A stretch of DNA of 47,129 nucleotides from Acinetobacter sichuanensis (GCF_003024515.2 NZ_PYIX02000035.1:1-47129), one strand, 5' to 3'. Counted from the stretch's first letter, positions 17,446 to 25,977 are shown. Made by a program: numbers and translations. Notes: generated by a model not told the origin, from the letters alone.

Positions 17446-19071
17446 TTATTTTGTTTTACGTTTTACTTGAGCAGGCCATGACATTTTAAAACGTGCTCCA
17501 CCTAATTCTGGGCTTTGATCTACCTCAATTGTTCCACCAAACCAAAACGCAATACGACTGACAATAGATAAACCTAAGCCATAACCACCAGATGCACGAG
17601 TACGGCTATCATCTAAACGTGCAAATGCTTCAAATATTCGTTTACGATCTTCTTCTGGTATTCCTGGACCATCATCCTCAACACAGATATATGCCATGTT
17701 AGTGACAAGGTCAATTCCACCACTAATATTGACACGATCATCACAGTAGCGAATTGCATTACCCACTAAGTTTTGTACAACACGATGTAAATATCGACGC
17801 TCAGCCTCAACCACTACATCATGAGATAAAGGACTCAAATATATTTCTTTTTGAGTTTTTAGTGCTTCGGTTTCTACGGCAACCTGATCAAGTAAATCAA
17901 CCAAAATTATTTTTTCAAAATCTAAAGAGGGTGTGCCTTGTTCCAATTTTGCATACGTCATGATTTCATCAATTAAGGTGTTTAACGCCTCAATATCTTT
18001 ATCAATCATTTCTACTTGTTGTAAACGATAGTCATAGTCGTCTTCATCTGCCAACATTTCCATACCAAAACGGATTCGAGCAACAGGTGTTCTTAACTCA
18101 TGTGAAACTGCGCGCATCAGTTCGCGCTGTGCTTCAATTAAACGCTGAATATGATCAGACATACTATTATAACTGGTTGCTAAACTTGCCAATTCATCAT
18201 GCCCTTCTACTGGAACACGATGTGACATATCACCAGTCTTCATGACATCTAAAGCATCATTAACCAACTTTAACTTACGTTGCATAGGGACAATTAAGCC
18301 ATAAACCCCCAAACATAATAAGAACATGCTGAGCAAAGTAATTCCTGCTGCAAGTTTAACTGGCATCCAATTAAACATAGGTACAGGACCAATCACCAAG
18401 ACATCACTTACAGAATTAGGCAATGGCGATACTATAGAAATGGTTGTACCGCGCTCTGTTGCACCATCGCGCCACAAAGTTACTGTTTGGTCAGAACGTA
18501 AACGCCCTAATTGCTCAGGATCTAAATTTAATGAGGATACATTTTCAATTCCAATCGGATAGGAAAAATGTTCTTGGATTTTTTTAAGATATTCTTGCTC
18601 TTGTCCTGGATAATAAACCAAATAATCCATAATAAAGACAGGTAAAGCGCGCATTTGTCGGTCATTTGGGACACCGACTTTAATATACAAATAATGCTTG
18701 GGATCATCACGAATCCCCAAAACAAGATAAGCCATGCTGTGCTCCGCATCATAACGAACCACAGCTTTTTGATTTTCTATCCGTTTTGTTTCTGTTCTTG
18801 ATAGCTCAACTTTACTCGCATCTACATAATGAATCGGTAGTTCTAATAAATCAGAAGCATCCGAAATCCAATCTGCTTTTTGCTGTTCCGTTTGTTGACG
18901 TGCCACACCTTCACTGATGACATAAGAAATCCCATCTGTGAGTGACTCACGATATTCTTGTGCACGTTGATAGTTGATAATTTGCACTAACAAATAACCA
19001 AATAATGCAACTAAGACAACAAGAATAACCAATCCTGCATAAATACGCAGGAATATACTGTGTTTGGACAC
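17446..19071 (-). CDS. bfmS: Sensor histidine kinase BfmS
   Basis: This inner-membrane kinase is the partner of BfmR; in A. baumannii the pair controls envelope stress responses, capsule and biofilm. Visible parts in order: membrane helix 11-31; periplasmic sensor about 32-235; second helix about 238-262; HAMP linker 262-315; HisKA box with H324 in SHELRTP; N box QNLVGNAIRY (433-442); G1 EDDGPGIP (465-472); G2 GGYGLGLSI (495-503). The length of 541 matches the BfmS type. It lies 46 bases downstream of bfmR on the same strand and probably shares its transcript. The subfamily call rests on recalled similarity to A. baumannii BfmS. Confidence 0.9.
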   Translation of the reverse strand: MSKHSIFLRIYAGLVILVVLVALFGYLLVQIINYQRAQEYRESLTDGISYVISEGVARQQTEQQKADWISDASDLLELPIHYVDASKVELSRTETKRIENQKAVVRYDAEHSMAYLVLGIRDDPKHYLYIKVGVPNDRQMRALPVFIMDYLVYYPGQEQEYLKKIQEHFSYPIGIENVSSLNLDPEQLGRLRSDQTVTLWRDGATERGTTISIVSPLPNSVSDVLVIGPVPMFNWMPVKLAAGITLLSMFLLCLGVYGLIVPMQRKLKLVNDALDVMKTGDMSHRVPVEGHDELASLATSYNSMSDHIQRLIEAQRELMRAVSHELRTPVARIRFGMEMLADEDDYDYRLQQVEMIDKDIEALNTLIDEIMTYAKLEQGTPSLDFEKIILVDLLDQVAVETEALKTQKEIYLSPLSHDVVVEAERRYLHRVVQNLVGNAIRYCDDRVNISGGIDLVTNMAYICVEDDGPGIPEEDRKRIFEAFARLDDSRTRASGGYGLGLSIVSRIAFWFGGTIEVDQSPELGGARFKMSWPAQVKRKTK

Positions 19072-19117
19072 GAAAACAACCTTATGGTAGGACTATGTTC
19101 TTAAACAGAAAATAGGG

Positions 19118-19834
19118 TTACATTCCATTTGTTTCTTTAACAAATAAGTAACCTTTACTACGCACTGTTTTAATACGCTTTGGATTTTCAGGATCATCAC
19201 CAATTTTTGGACGAATACGTGAAATGCGCACATCAATTGAGCGATCTTGACCATCATACTCAATCCCACGCAGACGTTCAAAAATATCTTCACGTGACAA
19301 AATTCGTCCAGCATTTGAAGCGAGCAACCACAATAGGTCATATTCCGCACTGGTAAAATCAACCAATTCACCATTTAAAGTCACAGAACGTCCACCATTG
19401 TCAATCACAAGATCATCAAATTCGATGCGTTGCGCCACTTCATCTTCTGGTGTTTTGTCCGTGCGACGTAATAACGCACGAATACGCGCCAGTAAAACGC
19501 GTGGTTGAACAGGTTTAGCAACATAGTCATCTGCACCCATTTCTAAGCCTAGCACCTGATCCATATCTTCAGTACGTGCTGTAAGCATCAAAATTGGTTG
19601 ATGATAATGTGGACGAACTTCTCGACAAACGGTTAATCCATCTGCACCTGGTAGCATCACATCCAACACAACCATATCTGGTTGTTCAGCAATGATACGA
19701 CGAATTGCACGATTTCCGTCTGGTTCTACCCCAACTTCAAGTCCATTTCGAATTAAATATTCTTGAGTTAAACGCGCTAAACGCTCGTCATCTTCAACAA
19801 TTAAAATTTTTGGTAACTTTTCTTCTTGGCTCAT
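19118..19834 (-). CDS. bfmR: OmpR-family response regulator BfmR
   Basis: BfmR is a DNA-binding response regulator. The receiver domain (about 9-122) has the acidic pair E14-D15/D16, the phosphoacceptor D58 (VVLDVMLPGADG) and the conserved lysine of the DDYVAKP segment. The C-terminal winged helix (about 138-236) has FTSAEYDLLWLL, LSREDIFERL and RSIDVRISRIRPKI, typical of OmpR/PhoB proteins. The start has AAAGGGG about 7 bases upstream. In A. baumannii BfmR regulates capsule, csu pili and its own promoter; here that is inference from identity. Confidence 0.93.
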   Translation of the reverse strand: MSQEEKLPKILIVEDDERLARLTQEYLIRNGLEVGVEPDGNRAIRRIIAEQPDMVVLDVMLPGADGLTVCREVRPHYHQPILMLTARTEDMDQVLGLEMGADDYVAKPVQPRVLLARIRALLRRTDKTPEDEVAQRIEFDDLVIDNGGRSVTLNGELVDFTSAEYDLLWLLASNAGRILSREDIFERLRGIEYDGQDRSIDVRISRIRPKIGDDPENPKRIKTVRSKGYLFVKETNGM

Positions 19835-19902
19835 ACATATGCCCCTTTATTTAACCTAATCTCTGCATACAAATCTCGCAGATTCAACACACTATGTTTT
19901 GC

Positions 19903-19930
19903 AATATACACACGTTTACATTGTAAACAA
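19903..19930 (-). promoter_or_regulatory. Candidate bfmR promoter with a 15-bp palindrome
   Basis: On the minus strand TTGTTT (-35, 19925-19930) and TATATT (-10, 19903-19908) are 16 bp apart. The perfect palindrome GTTTACA-T-TGTAAAC (19914-19928) fills most of the spacer and overlaps the -35. A second inverted repeat, TGATAC / GTATCA with a 6-base loop, is at 19948-19965. Such placement fits an operator, perhaps for autoregulation, but the bound protein is not known from the sequence. Confidence 0.5.
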
Positions 19931-20123
19931 GACCCTATTCACCAAACTGATACATGAGCGTATCAATTTGTTATATTTTTATTAACTATTGAATTGTAGA
20001 TAGTTTTCCTTAATAAACATTTATTTTTTATTATTCATTGTCATTCCTCTTATTCTTAAGAATATTTTTTATACAAAAAGTTTCATTGTTCACATTCTGT
20101 CTCATTAAACTGACTGTTTTTAG

Positions 20124-20144
20124 TTATCCACAAGGTTATCTATA
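20124..20144 (+). promoter_or_regulatory. DnaA-box-like pair upstream of nrdA
   Basis: TTATCCACA (20124-20132) is a perfect DnaA box. It is followed after 3 bp by TTATCTATA (20136-20144), which differs from the consensus at two positions. A close pair of DnaA boxes is known upstream of E. coli nrdAB. A possible extended -10 (TGC-TATGCT, 20163-20171) lies just downstream. The rest of 19966-20274 is AT-rich and holds nothing else I can assign. Confidence 0.6.
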
Positions 20145-20274
20145 AGCACCTTGCTCAGAGTTTGCTATGCTATACCCTTGTCTAATAAGACATATATAAA
20201 AATACCTCAAGCCGTCAAAAATTTTGCATTTTTTTTTACTGCTTTGAGAAAAAAAAATTATCGAAATGTCAATA

Positions 20275-20303
20275 TTGATCTCCCCTAAATTTTACCGTAT
20301 CTT
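20275..20303 (+). promoter_or_regulatory. Probable nrdA promoter
   Basis: TTGATC (20275-20280) and TATCTT (20298-20303) are exactly 17 bp apart, each matching four of six consensus bases. The predicted start, near 20310, is just upstream of the NrdR-box pair and about 125 bases before the nrdA ATG. Confidence 0.5.
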
Positions 20304-20323
20304 GTGCCCTAATTTAAATTAAA

Positions 20324-20371
20324 CCACTAAGTATTGTGTTTAGTCCTCAAATATCAAGATAAGTATTGATC
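20324..20371 (+). promoter_or_regulatory. Pair of NrdR-box-like sites
   Basis: Box 1, 20324-20339 (CCACTAAGTATTGTGT), matches the 16-bp NrdR consensus at 13 positions. Box 2, 20356-20371, is more degenerate but repeats the core AAGTATTG. The two cores are 32 bp apart, about three helical turns, as in known NrdR box pairs. NrdR with dATP or ATP represses ribonucleotide reductase genes. Position just after the predicted start fits repression. Confidence 0.7.
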
Positions 20372-20434
20372 GTATTTTATCTGATTCAAATGGTCCATAA
20401 ACATAACAATGATGACAATGGAGCTACGCTGACA

Positions 20435-23266
20435 ATGAACGCCATTACTACCCCTGGTCAACTTCAAGTGATTAAACGCACTGGTGATGTTGCCCCGTTT
20501 GATGCAGAAAAAATTTCTGTAGCAATTGGCAAAGCTTTCTTGGCTGTTGAGGGTCAACAAAGTGCCGATTCAAGCCGTATTCATGACCGCATTACACAAT
20601 TAACGGAAATGGTATTAAATACTTTTAATCGTCGTTTGCCTTCTGGCGGTACCATTCATATTGAAGAAATTCAAGACCAAGTTGAATTGGCACTTATGCG
20701 TACAGGTGAGCAAAAAGTTGCTCGTTCATATGTAATTTATCGTGAGCAACGTTCAGAAGCACGTAAACAAACCAATGCTCATCATCATCCAACTTTACAA
20801 ATCACAGATGCGAATGGTCAGCTTCAGCCTCTAGATTTGAGCAGCCTACATGCCACGATTGAAACAGCAAGTGAAGGCTTAGAAGGTATTAATGTTCAAG
20901 CCATTGTCGATGAAACAGTTAAAAACCTATATAACGGTGTAAAAGAGTCTGACATCTCAACGACAATGATGATGGCAACACGTACACGTATTGAACAAGA
21001 ACCAAATTATACGTATGTGACTGCACGTTTATTGCGTAACAACTTAGTTGCAACAGGTCTTAAATTCTTAGGTTTAGCAGCAGATACCCATGAAGGTGAT
21101 GCGCTTGAAACTTATTTGAAGAAAGGGATTGAACTTGAGCTTTTATCTGCAGATCTATTAAATTTTGATCTTGCAAAATTAGCTGCTGCGATTAAACCTG
21201 AACGTTCAAACCAGTTTACATATTTAGGTCTACAAACTTTATTTGACCGTTACTTCATCCATTCTAATGAAGTACGCTTTGAACTTCCGCAATTGTTCTT
21301 TATGCGTGTGTCGATGGGTCTTGCGCTAAACGAAGAAAATAAAGAAGATCGTGCAATCGAGTTCTATGACTTATTGTCAAGCTTCGACTACATGGCTTCA
21401 ACTCCGACATTATTTAACTCTGGTACATTACGTCCACAGTTATCAAGCTGCTACTTAACCACGATCCAAGATGACCTTTATGACATCTATGGTGCAATGC
21501 GTGACAATGCCCTACTTTCTAAATGGGCAGGTGGTTTAGGTAATGACTGGACTCCAGTTCGTGCCTTGAACTCATACATCAAAGGCACAAATGGTAAATC
21601 TCAAGGTGTAGTCCCATTCCTTAAAGTTGCCAACGATACTGCGGTTGCCGTAAACCAAGGTGGTAAACGTAAAGGTGCAGTGTGTGCATACCTTGAAACT
21701 TGGCACTTGGATATTGAAGAATTCCTAGAACTTCGTAAAAACACAGGTGATGACCGTCGTCGTACCCATGATATGAACACAGCGAACTGGGTTCCAGATT
21801 TGTTCATGCAACGTGTATTTCAAGATGCTGAATGGACTTTATTCACGCCATCTGAAACGCCTGATCTTCATGATTTGACTGGTGCAGAATTCGCTGAACG
21901 TTATGCGTACTACGAAGGCATTGCCAAAGAACAAAACATGCTTCATAAGAAAATCCGTGCGAAAGACTTATGGCGCAAAATGTTGTCAATGTTGTTTGAA
22001 ACAGGTCATCCGTGGATCACATTCAAAGACGTATGTAACTTGCGTTCACCACAACAACACGTTGGCGTAGTACACTCTTCTAACTTATGTACTGAAATCA
22101 CTTTAAATACCAATAAAGATGAAATCGCGGTATGTAACTTAGGTTCGATCAACCTTGTACAACATGTTCAAGGTGGCAAACTCGATCGTGAAAAACTTGC
22201 ACGTACCATCAAAACTGCGGTACGTATGCTCGATAACGTGATCGACATCAACTACTATGCTGTCCCACAAGCGCAAAATTCAAACATGAAACACCGCCCA
22301 GTCGGTATGGGTATCATGGGCTTCCAAGATGCTCTTTATGAAATGAATCTTGCATATGGTTCAGAAGCAGCTGTAGAGTTTGCTGATGAATCTATGGAAG
22401 TGATCAGCTACTACGCGATTGAAACATCAAGTAACTTGGCTGTTGAACGTGGTACTTACGAAACATTTAAAGGTTCATTATGGGATCAAGGCATCTTGCC
22501 AATCGACTCACTGAACCTTGTTGCTCAAACACGCCCTGAAGGTATGTTTGAAGTTGACCGCACTCAACGTTTGGACTGGGACACTTTACGTGCCAAAGTT
22601 CAAAAAGACGGTATGCGTAACTCAAACGTGATGGCGATTGCACCGACTGCAACCATTTCAAACATCTGTGGTGTTTCTCAGTCTATCGAGCCTACTTTCC
22701 AAAATCTTTATGTGAAATCTAACCTTTCTGGTGAATTCACAGTAATTAACCCGTACCTAGTACGTGCGTTAAAAGATCGTGGTCTTTGGGATTCTGTAAT
22801 GGTCAATGATCTGAAACATTTCGAAGGTTCAGTACAAAAAATTGCACGTATTCCTGAGGAATTAAAAGCAATCTTTGCCACTGCATTCGAAGTTGAGCCA
22901 CGTTGGATTGTTGATGCTGCATCACGTCGTCAAAAATGGATCGATCAAGCACAGTCTCTTAACCTTTACATCGCTGGTGCAAATGGTAAGAAACTCGATA
23001 TGACGTACAAAATGGCATGGTTACGTGGTCTTAAAACAACGTATTACCTCCGTGCATTAGGTGCGACTTCTGCAGAGAAATCGACTATTAACACTGGTGC
23101 ATTAAATGCCGTTAAACCAACGACTGTTGCAGCACCTGCTCCTGCCGCAGCGCCTGTTGTAGAAACTAAAAAATCTGAAGCTATTGAAGAAGAAGGTTTT
23201 GCAAACGCAGCTCCAGTACCACAAGCATGTTCAATCGACAATCCAGATTGCGAAGCTTGTCAGTAA
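20435..23266 (+). CDS. nrdA: Ribonucleoside-diphosphate reductase alpha subunit (class Ia)
   Basis: NrdA reduces NDPs to dNDPs using a radical generated on NrdB. I place the start at the ATG 20435 (943 residues), with GGAG 11 bases upstream; the frame is open from a TTG at 20366, but that codon lies in a NrdR box. An ATP-cone is visible at about 10-100 (VIKRTGDVAPFDAEKI, with later ARSYVIYR), and a second, degenerate cone-like segment at about 125-210, as in Pseudomonas NrdA. The catalytic parts include C339 (LSSCYLTT), SSNLCTEI and AVCNLGSINL. The C-terminal tail ends with a shuttle cysteine pair in PDCEACQ, after an Ala/Pro linker. Confidence 0.96.
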   Translation: MNAITTPGQLQVIKRTGDVAPFDAEKISVAIGKAFLAVEGQQSADSSRIHDRITQLTEMVLNTFNRRLPSGGTIHIEEIQDQVELALMRTGEQKVARSYVIYREQRSEARKQTNAHHHPTLQITDANGQLQPLDLSSLHATIETASEGLEGINVQAIVDETVKNLYNGVKESDISTTMMMATRTRIEQEPNYTYVTARLLRNNLVATGLKFLGLAADTHEGDALETYLKKGIELELLSADLLNFDLAKLAAAIKPERSNQFTYLGLQTLFDRYFIHSNEVRFELPQLFFMRVSMGLALNEENKEDRAIEFYDLLSSFDYMASTPTLFNSGTLRPQLSSCYLTTIQDDLYDIYGAMRDNALLSKWAGGLGNDWTPVRALNSYIKGTNGKSQGVVPFLKVANDTAVAVNQGGKRKGAVCAYLETWHLDIEEFLELRKNTGDDRRRTHDMNTANWVPDLFMQRVFQDAEWTLFTPSETPDLHDLTGAEFAERYAYYEGIAKEQNMLHKKIRAKDLWRKMLSMLFETGHPWITFKDVCNLRSPQQHVGVVHSSNLCTEITLNTNKDEIAVCNLGSINLVQHVQGGKLDREKLARTIKTAVRMLDNVIDINYYAVPQAQNSNMKHRPVGMGIMGFQDALYEMNLAYGSEAAVEFADESMEVISYYAIETSSNLAVERGTYETFKGSLWDQGILPIDSLNLVAQTRPEGMFEVDRTQRLDWDTLRAKVQKDGMRNSNVMAIAPTATISNICGVSQSIEPTFQNLYVKSNLSGEFTVINPYLVRALKDRGLWDSVMVNDLKHFEGSVQKIARIPEELKAIFATAFEVEPRWIVDAASRRQKWIDQAQSLNLYIAGANGKKLDMTYKMAWLRGLKTTYYLRALGATSAEKSTINTGALNAVKPTTVAAPAPAAAPVVETKKSEAIEEEGFANAAPVPQACSIDNPDCEACQ

Positions 23267-23372
23267 TTAATTAAAGGTATCAACATCAGAATAAAGGCTA
23301 CCTCTGTAGCCCTACCTGATAAATCTTCAAACATGGGCTGCATGTAGCATAAGTTTTCTATATCGAGGATTT

Positions 23373-23693
23373 ATGAAGAAGAAGAACGATGTCTTTGGTC
23401 AAAAGCTCAAGCTCACCAAAAAAGAAAAAGCTGAACACAAAAGTCGTATGGAGAAATTCGAAATTCTTTCTCTGTATTGGATTCAAATCCAAAGACTTTT
23501 CGAAATGCTATATACATATTTAGTCCAATTGGGAGAATTAGTTTTCCCTAATGAACACATAAAGAAGAAACTGTTTGATCTTCTTATAAAATTGATCACT
23601 AAATTTGGATGGTTTATTGTTACTCCAATTTTATTTCAATTTATCAGTGATCAATTCGCAGTGACTACTTTAATAAATAATTTCTTGATGTGA
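23373..23693 (+). CDS. Hypothetical protein between nrdA and nrdB, 106 residues
   Basis: I do not recognise this protein. The ATG follows GAGG by 5 bases and the frame is clean, so I accept it. The N-terminal 30 residues are strongly basic (KKKNDVFGQKLKLTKKEKAEHKSR), with the run given here only as a landmark: KKKND and TKKEKAEHK. The rest is aromatic and hydrophobic, with one likely membrane or amphipathic helix at about 75-96 (LIKLITKFGWFIVTPILFQF). It begins 106 bases after nrdA and is followed after 29 bases by another small gene, so it may be part of the nrd transcript. A membrane-associated product is likely; its job is unknown. Confidence 0.65.
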   Translation: MKKKNDVFGQKLKLTKKEKAEHKSRMEKFEILSLYWIQIQRLFEMLYTYLVQLGELVFPNEHIKKKLFDLLIKLITKFGWFIVTPILFQFISDQFAVTTLINNFLM

Positions 23694-23722
23694 GGAATTA
23701 TTAATAGATAAGAGGCTAAGAA

Positions 23723-23854
23723 ATGTTCCATTTAAGTCATGACTATGAGTTAGGCGCAATTGCACTGATCTTAGCCTTTTTAATTTTTTATATCCCTGCT
23801 GTTTATGCATTCTTTGCAATCCGCAGACAACAAAAGCGTAAGCAAAATAAGTAG
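23723..23854 (+). CDS. Small single-helix membrane protein, 43 residues
   Basis: The 44-codon frame starts with ATG at 23723, preceded by AAGAGG about 6 bases upstream, and ends with TAG at 23852. The product has one hydrophobic segment (about 11-33, GAIALILAFLIFYIP and onward to AVYAFF) and a basic C-terminus, RRQQKRKQNK. This is the pattern of a small inner-membrane protein with its C-terminus in the cytoplasm. It lies between nrdA and nrdB on their strand. The family is not recognised and no function is claimed. Confidence 0.65.
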   Translation: MFHLSHDYELGAIALILAFLIFYIPAVYAFFAIRRQQKRKQNK

Positions 23855-23996
23855 TGTTGACTTTCATTCAAATGAACAATTTGAATACATTCATCAGCGA
23901 AACTTAATTTTGCTTACACATAATGAGCGTATAGTAGTGACATCTTCGCTTGTGAGATGTCCATAACAGATATAAAGCAACGAAGAGAGAACAAAC

Positions 23997-25280
23997 ATGT
24001 CTATCCTAAGTTGGGACGATTTCGAAGATGATGAACCGAAACAAGCTGCACAAGCTCACCAGCCTGCGCCCGTCGAACCGAAGAAAGCGACTGATTCGCA
24101 AGTGGTATCTGATGCACAGCACGCATCGTCGAATTTGGCAGCTACACAACCCGCTCGAACCTATTCAGCAGGAACAACAAATTCAGCCGATCCATTGGCA
24201 AAAGCATCTAACGCTCTAGAAAATTTAGATGTTGCACCAGGCTTACAAGAGCTTGAAATGGGCGCACAACGTGTACAAGTTGACGACAAAGCCATGATCA
24301 ACTGTCGTGCTGACTTGAACCAACTTGTACCATTCAAATACGAGTGGGCTTGGCAAAAATATCTTGATGGTTGTGCAAACCATTGGATGCCACAAGAAGT
24401 CAACATGACGCAAGACATTGCACTTTGGAAGTCTGAAAATGGCTTGACTGAAGATGAGCGTACTATTGTCATGCGTTCTTTAGGCTTCTTTTCTACCGCA
24501 GATTCATTGGTTGCAAACAATTTGGTATTGGCAATTTACCGTCACATTACCAACCCTGAGTGCCGTCAGTACATTTTGCGTCAGTCTTTTGAAGAAGCAA
24601 TCCATACGCATGCATACCAGTACTGTATCGAATCTTTGGGCATGGATGAAGGTGAAGTCTTCAACATGTACCGCGAGATTCCTTCTGTTGCACGTAAAGC
24701 AGCTTGGGGCTTGAAATACACTCAATCTCTTAGCGATCCTACATTTCAAACAGGCACACCTGAAAACGATCAAATCTTACTGCGTAACTTGATCGCATTC
24801 TACTGCGTACTTGAAGGGATCTTCTTCTACTGTGGTTTCAGTCAAATCTTGTCTATGGGTCGTCGTAACAAGATGAATGGTGTTGCTGAGCAATTCCAAT
24901 ACATTTTACGTGATGAGTCTATGCACTTGAACTTTGGTATCGACATGATTAACCAAATCAAGATTGAAAATCCAAACTTATGGACAGCAGAGTTCCAAGA
25001 AGAAGTGATTCAAATGATTCTTGAAGGTACAATGCTGGAAATTGAATATGCACGTGACACTATGCCACGCGGTGTATTAGGTATGAATGCTGCGATGATG
25101 GAAGAATATCTAAAATTCATCTGTAACCGTCGCTTAAGTCAACTTGGTTTACCTGAACAATTTGTTGGTGTGAATAACCCATTCCAATGGATGTCTGAAA
25201 TGATGGACTTACGTAAAGAGAAGAATTTCTTCGAGACACGTGTGACTGATTATCAGACTGGCGGTGCATTAAGCTGGTAA
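23997..25280 (+). CDS. nrdB: Ribonucleoside-diphosphate reductase beta subunit (class Ia)
   Basis: NrdB holds the diiron-tyrosyl radical cofactor for NrdA. Iron ligands and radical site are visible: D169 (STADS), E200 and H203 with the radical tyrosine Y207 (EAIHTHAYQ), then CVLEGIFF and the E-S-M-H pair of DESMHLNFG. The length of 427 exceeds E. coli (376) mainly because of an N-terminal region of about 90 residues rich in Ala, Gln, Pro and Ser after the conserved-looking start SILSWDDFEDD. The ATG has GAGAG about 9 bases upstream. A possible promoter is TTGAAT-17 bp-TTAATT at 23881-23909, so nrdB may also be transcribed apart from nrdA. Confidence 0.96.
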   Translation: MSILSWDDFEDDEPKQAAQAHQPAPVEPKKATDSQVVSDAQHASSNLAATQPARTYSAGTTNSADPLAKASNALENLDVAPGLQELEMGAQRVQVDDKAMINCRADLNQLVPFKYEWAWQKYLDGCANHWMPQEVNMTQDIALWKSENGLTEDERTIVMRSLGFFSTADSLVANNLVLAIYRHITNPECRQYILRQSFEEAIHTHAYQYCIESLGMDEGEVFNMYREIPSVARKAAWGLKYTQSLSDPTFQTGTPENDQILLRNLIAFYCVLEGIFFYCGFSQILSMGRRNKMNGVAEQFQYILRDESMHLNFGIDMINQIKIENPNLWTAEFQEEVIQMILEGTMLEIEYARDTMPRGVLGMNAAMMEEYLKFICNRRLSQLGLPEQFVGVNNPFQWMSEMMDLRKEKNFFETRVTDYQTGGALSW

Positions 25281-25303
25281 GGTCTAACACCTTGTAAATA
25301 TCA

Positions 25304-25336
25304 AAAAAAGAACCTCAAATGAGGTTCTTTTTGTTT
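25304..25336 (+). terminator. Terminator of nrdB
   Basis: AAAGAACCTC / GAGGTTCTTT with a 4-base loop is followed by a T-run. It lies 24 bases after the nrdB stop and, having A- and T-runs on both sides, may also end transcription of kbp on the other strand. Confidence 0.9.
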
Positions 25337-25376
25337 ATTCTGCTTTAAAAGTAGAAATAGCGATTTTTACTCAAAA

Positions 25377-25850
25377 TTATGCAGGAATACGTAATACTTG
25401 TCCTGGGAAAATATCATCTGCATTTTTCAACAATGGACGATTTGCCTCAAAAATTTTGTTGTATTGATTTGCATCACCATAAAATTCTTTCGAAATTTTA
25501 GATAAGTTATCACCAGATTTAACTGTATAAAACTTACTCTCAGGCTCTGGCGTTACTACAGTCAGTTGATCATCAACTTGTGCAACATGGTCAATATTTC
25601 CAACAGCTAAAATAATTTTTTCTTTATCTGCTTGAGTCTGCACTTGACCTTTTACTGTTGCCAAATCTGATGCACCATTATAGCTCACTGACAGACCCGT
25701 TACAGGCAAACCTAATGCTTTAATATGACCTAATAACTTATTTGCAATTTCTTGTGCTGATGGCTCTACAGGTGTTGCTGGCGCTGCTTGTGGCTCTGCA
25801 GGTGCTGTATTTTTCTTACCAATACCTTTTACAAAATCAAAAAGACCCAT
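25377..25850 (-). CDS. kbp: BON-LysM protein of the Kbp (YgaU) family
   Basis: E. coli Kbp is a small cytoplasmic potassium-binding protein with the same order of domains. Here the first residues, MGLFDFVKGIGKK, match that family's start; an Ala/Pro linker (15-32) follows, then a BON domain (about 33-100) and a LysM domain (107-155) with YTVKSGDNLSKIS and ending PGQVLRIPA. The 157-residue length is close to E. coli (149). There is no signal peptide. GGAG precedes the ATG by about 6 bases. The gene stands alone between terminators and has phased GTTAC repeats upstream. Confidence 0.9.
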   Translation of the reverse strand: MGLFDFVKGIGKKNTAPAEPQAAPATPVEPSAQEIANKLLGHIKALGLPVTGLSVSYNGASDLATVKGQVQTQADKEKIILAVGNIDHVAQVDDQLTVVTPEPESKFYTVKSGDNLSKISKEFYGDANQYNKIFEANRPLLKNADDIFPGQVLRIPA

Positions 25851-25913
25851 TGTGATTCTCCATAGTTTTTAACGATTATCTAATAAATGATTTATAAAAA
25901 TTTGTACTCTATT

Positions 25914-25977
25914 TTTATAGCTAAAAAATATACTGAAATTGGTTGTCATTGGTAACAGAAACGTAACGGTATGTAAC
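25914..25977 (-). promoter_or_regulatory. kbp upstream region: phased GTTAC repeats and a -10 element
   Basis: Reading the minus strand, GTTAC occurs three times, at 25977-25973, 25967-25963 and 25956-25952, so the copies are 10 and 11 bp apart on one face of the helix. CATTGGT / ACCAATG (25947-25953 and 25976-25982) flank them as an inverted repeat. The best -10 is TATAAA (25914-25919), with a poor -35, which puts the repeats about 40-70 bp upstream of the start. This is the arrangement expected of an activated promoter with OmpR-type half-sites. Confidence 0.5.

Noticed and set aside
20366..20434. Upstream TTG start that would add 23 residues to NrdA
   Set aside because: The codon sits in a NrdR box, has no ribosome-binding site, and the ATG at 20435 has GGAG and family-like sequence after it.
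24161..24520. 119-codon frame antisense to nrdB
   Set aside because: It lies wholly within nrdB on the other strand, and nrdB is firmly identified.
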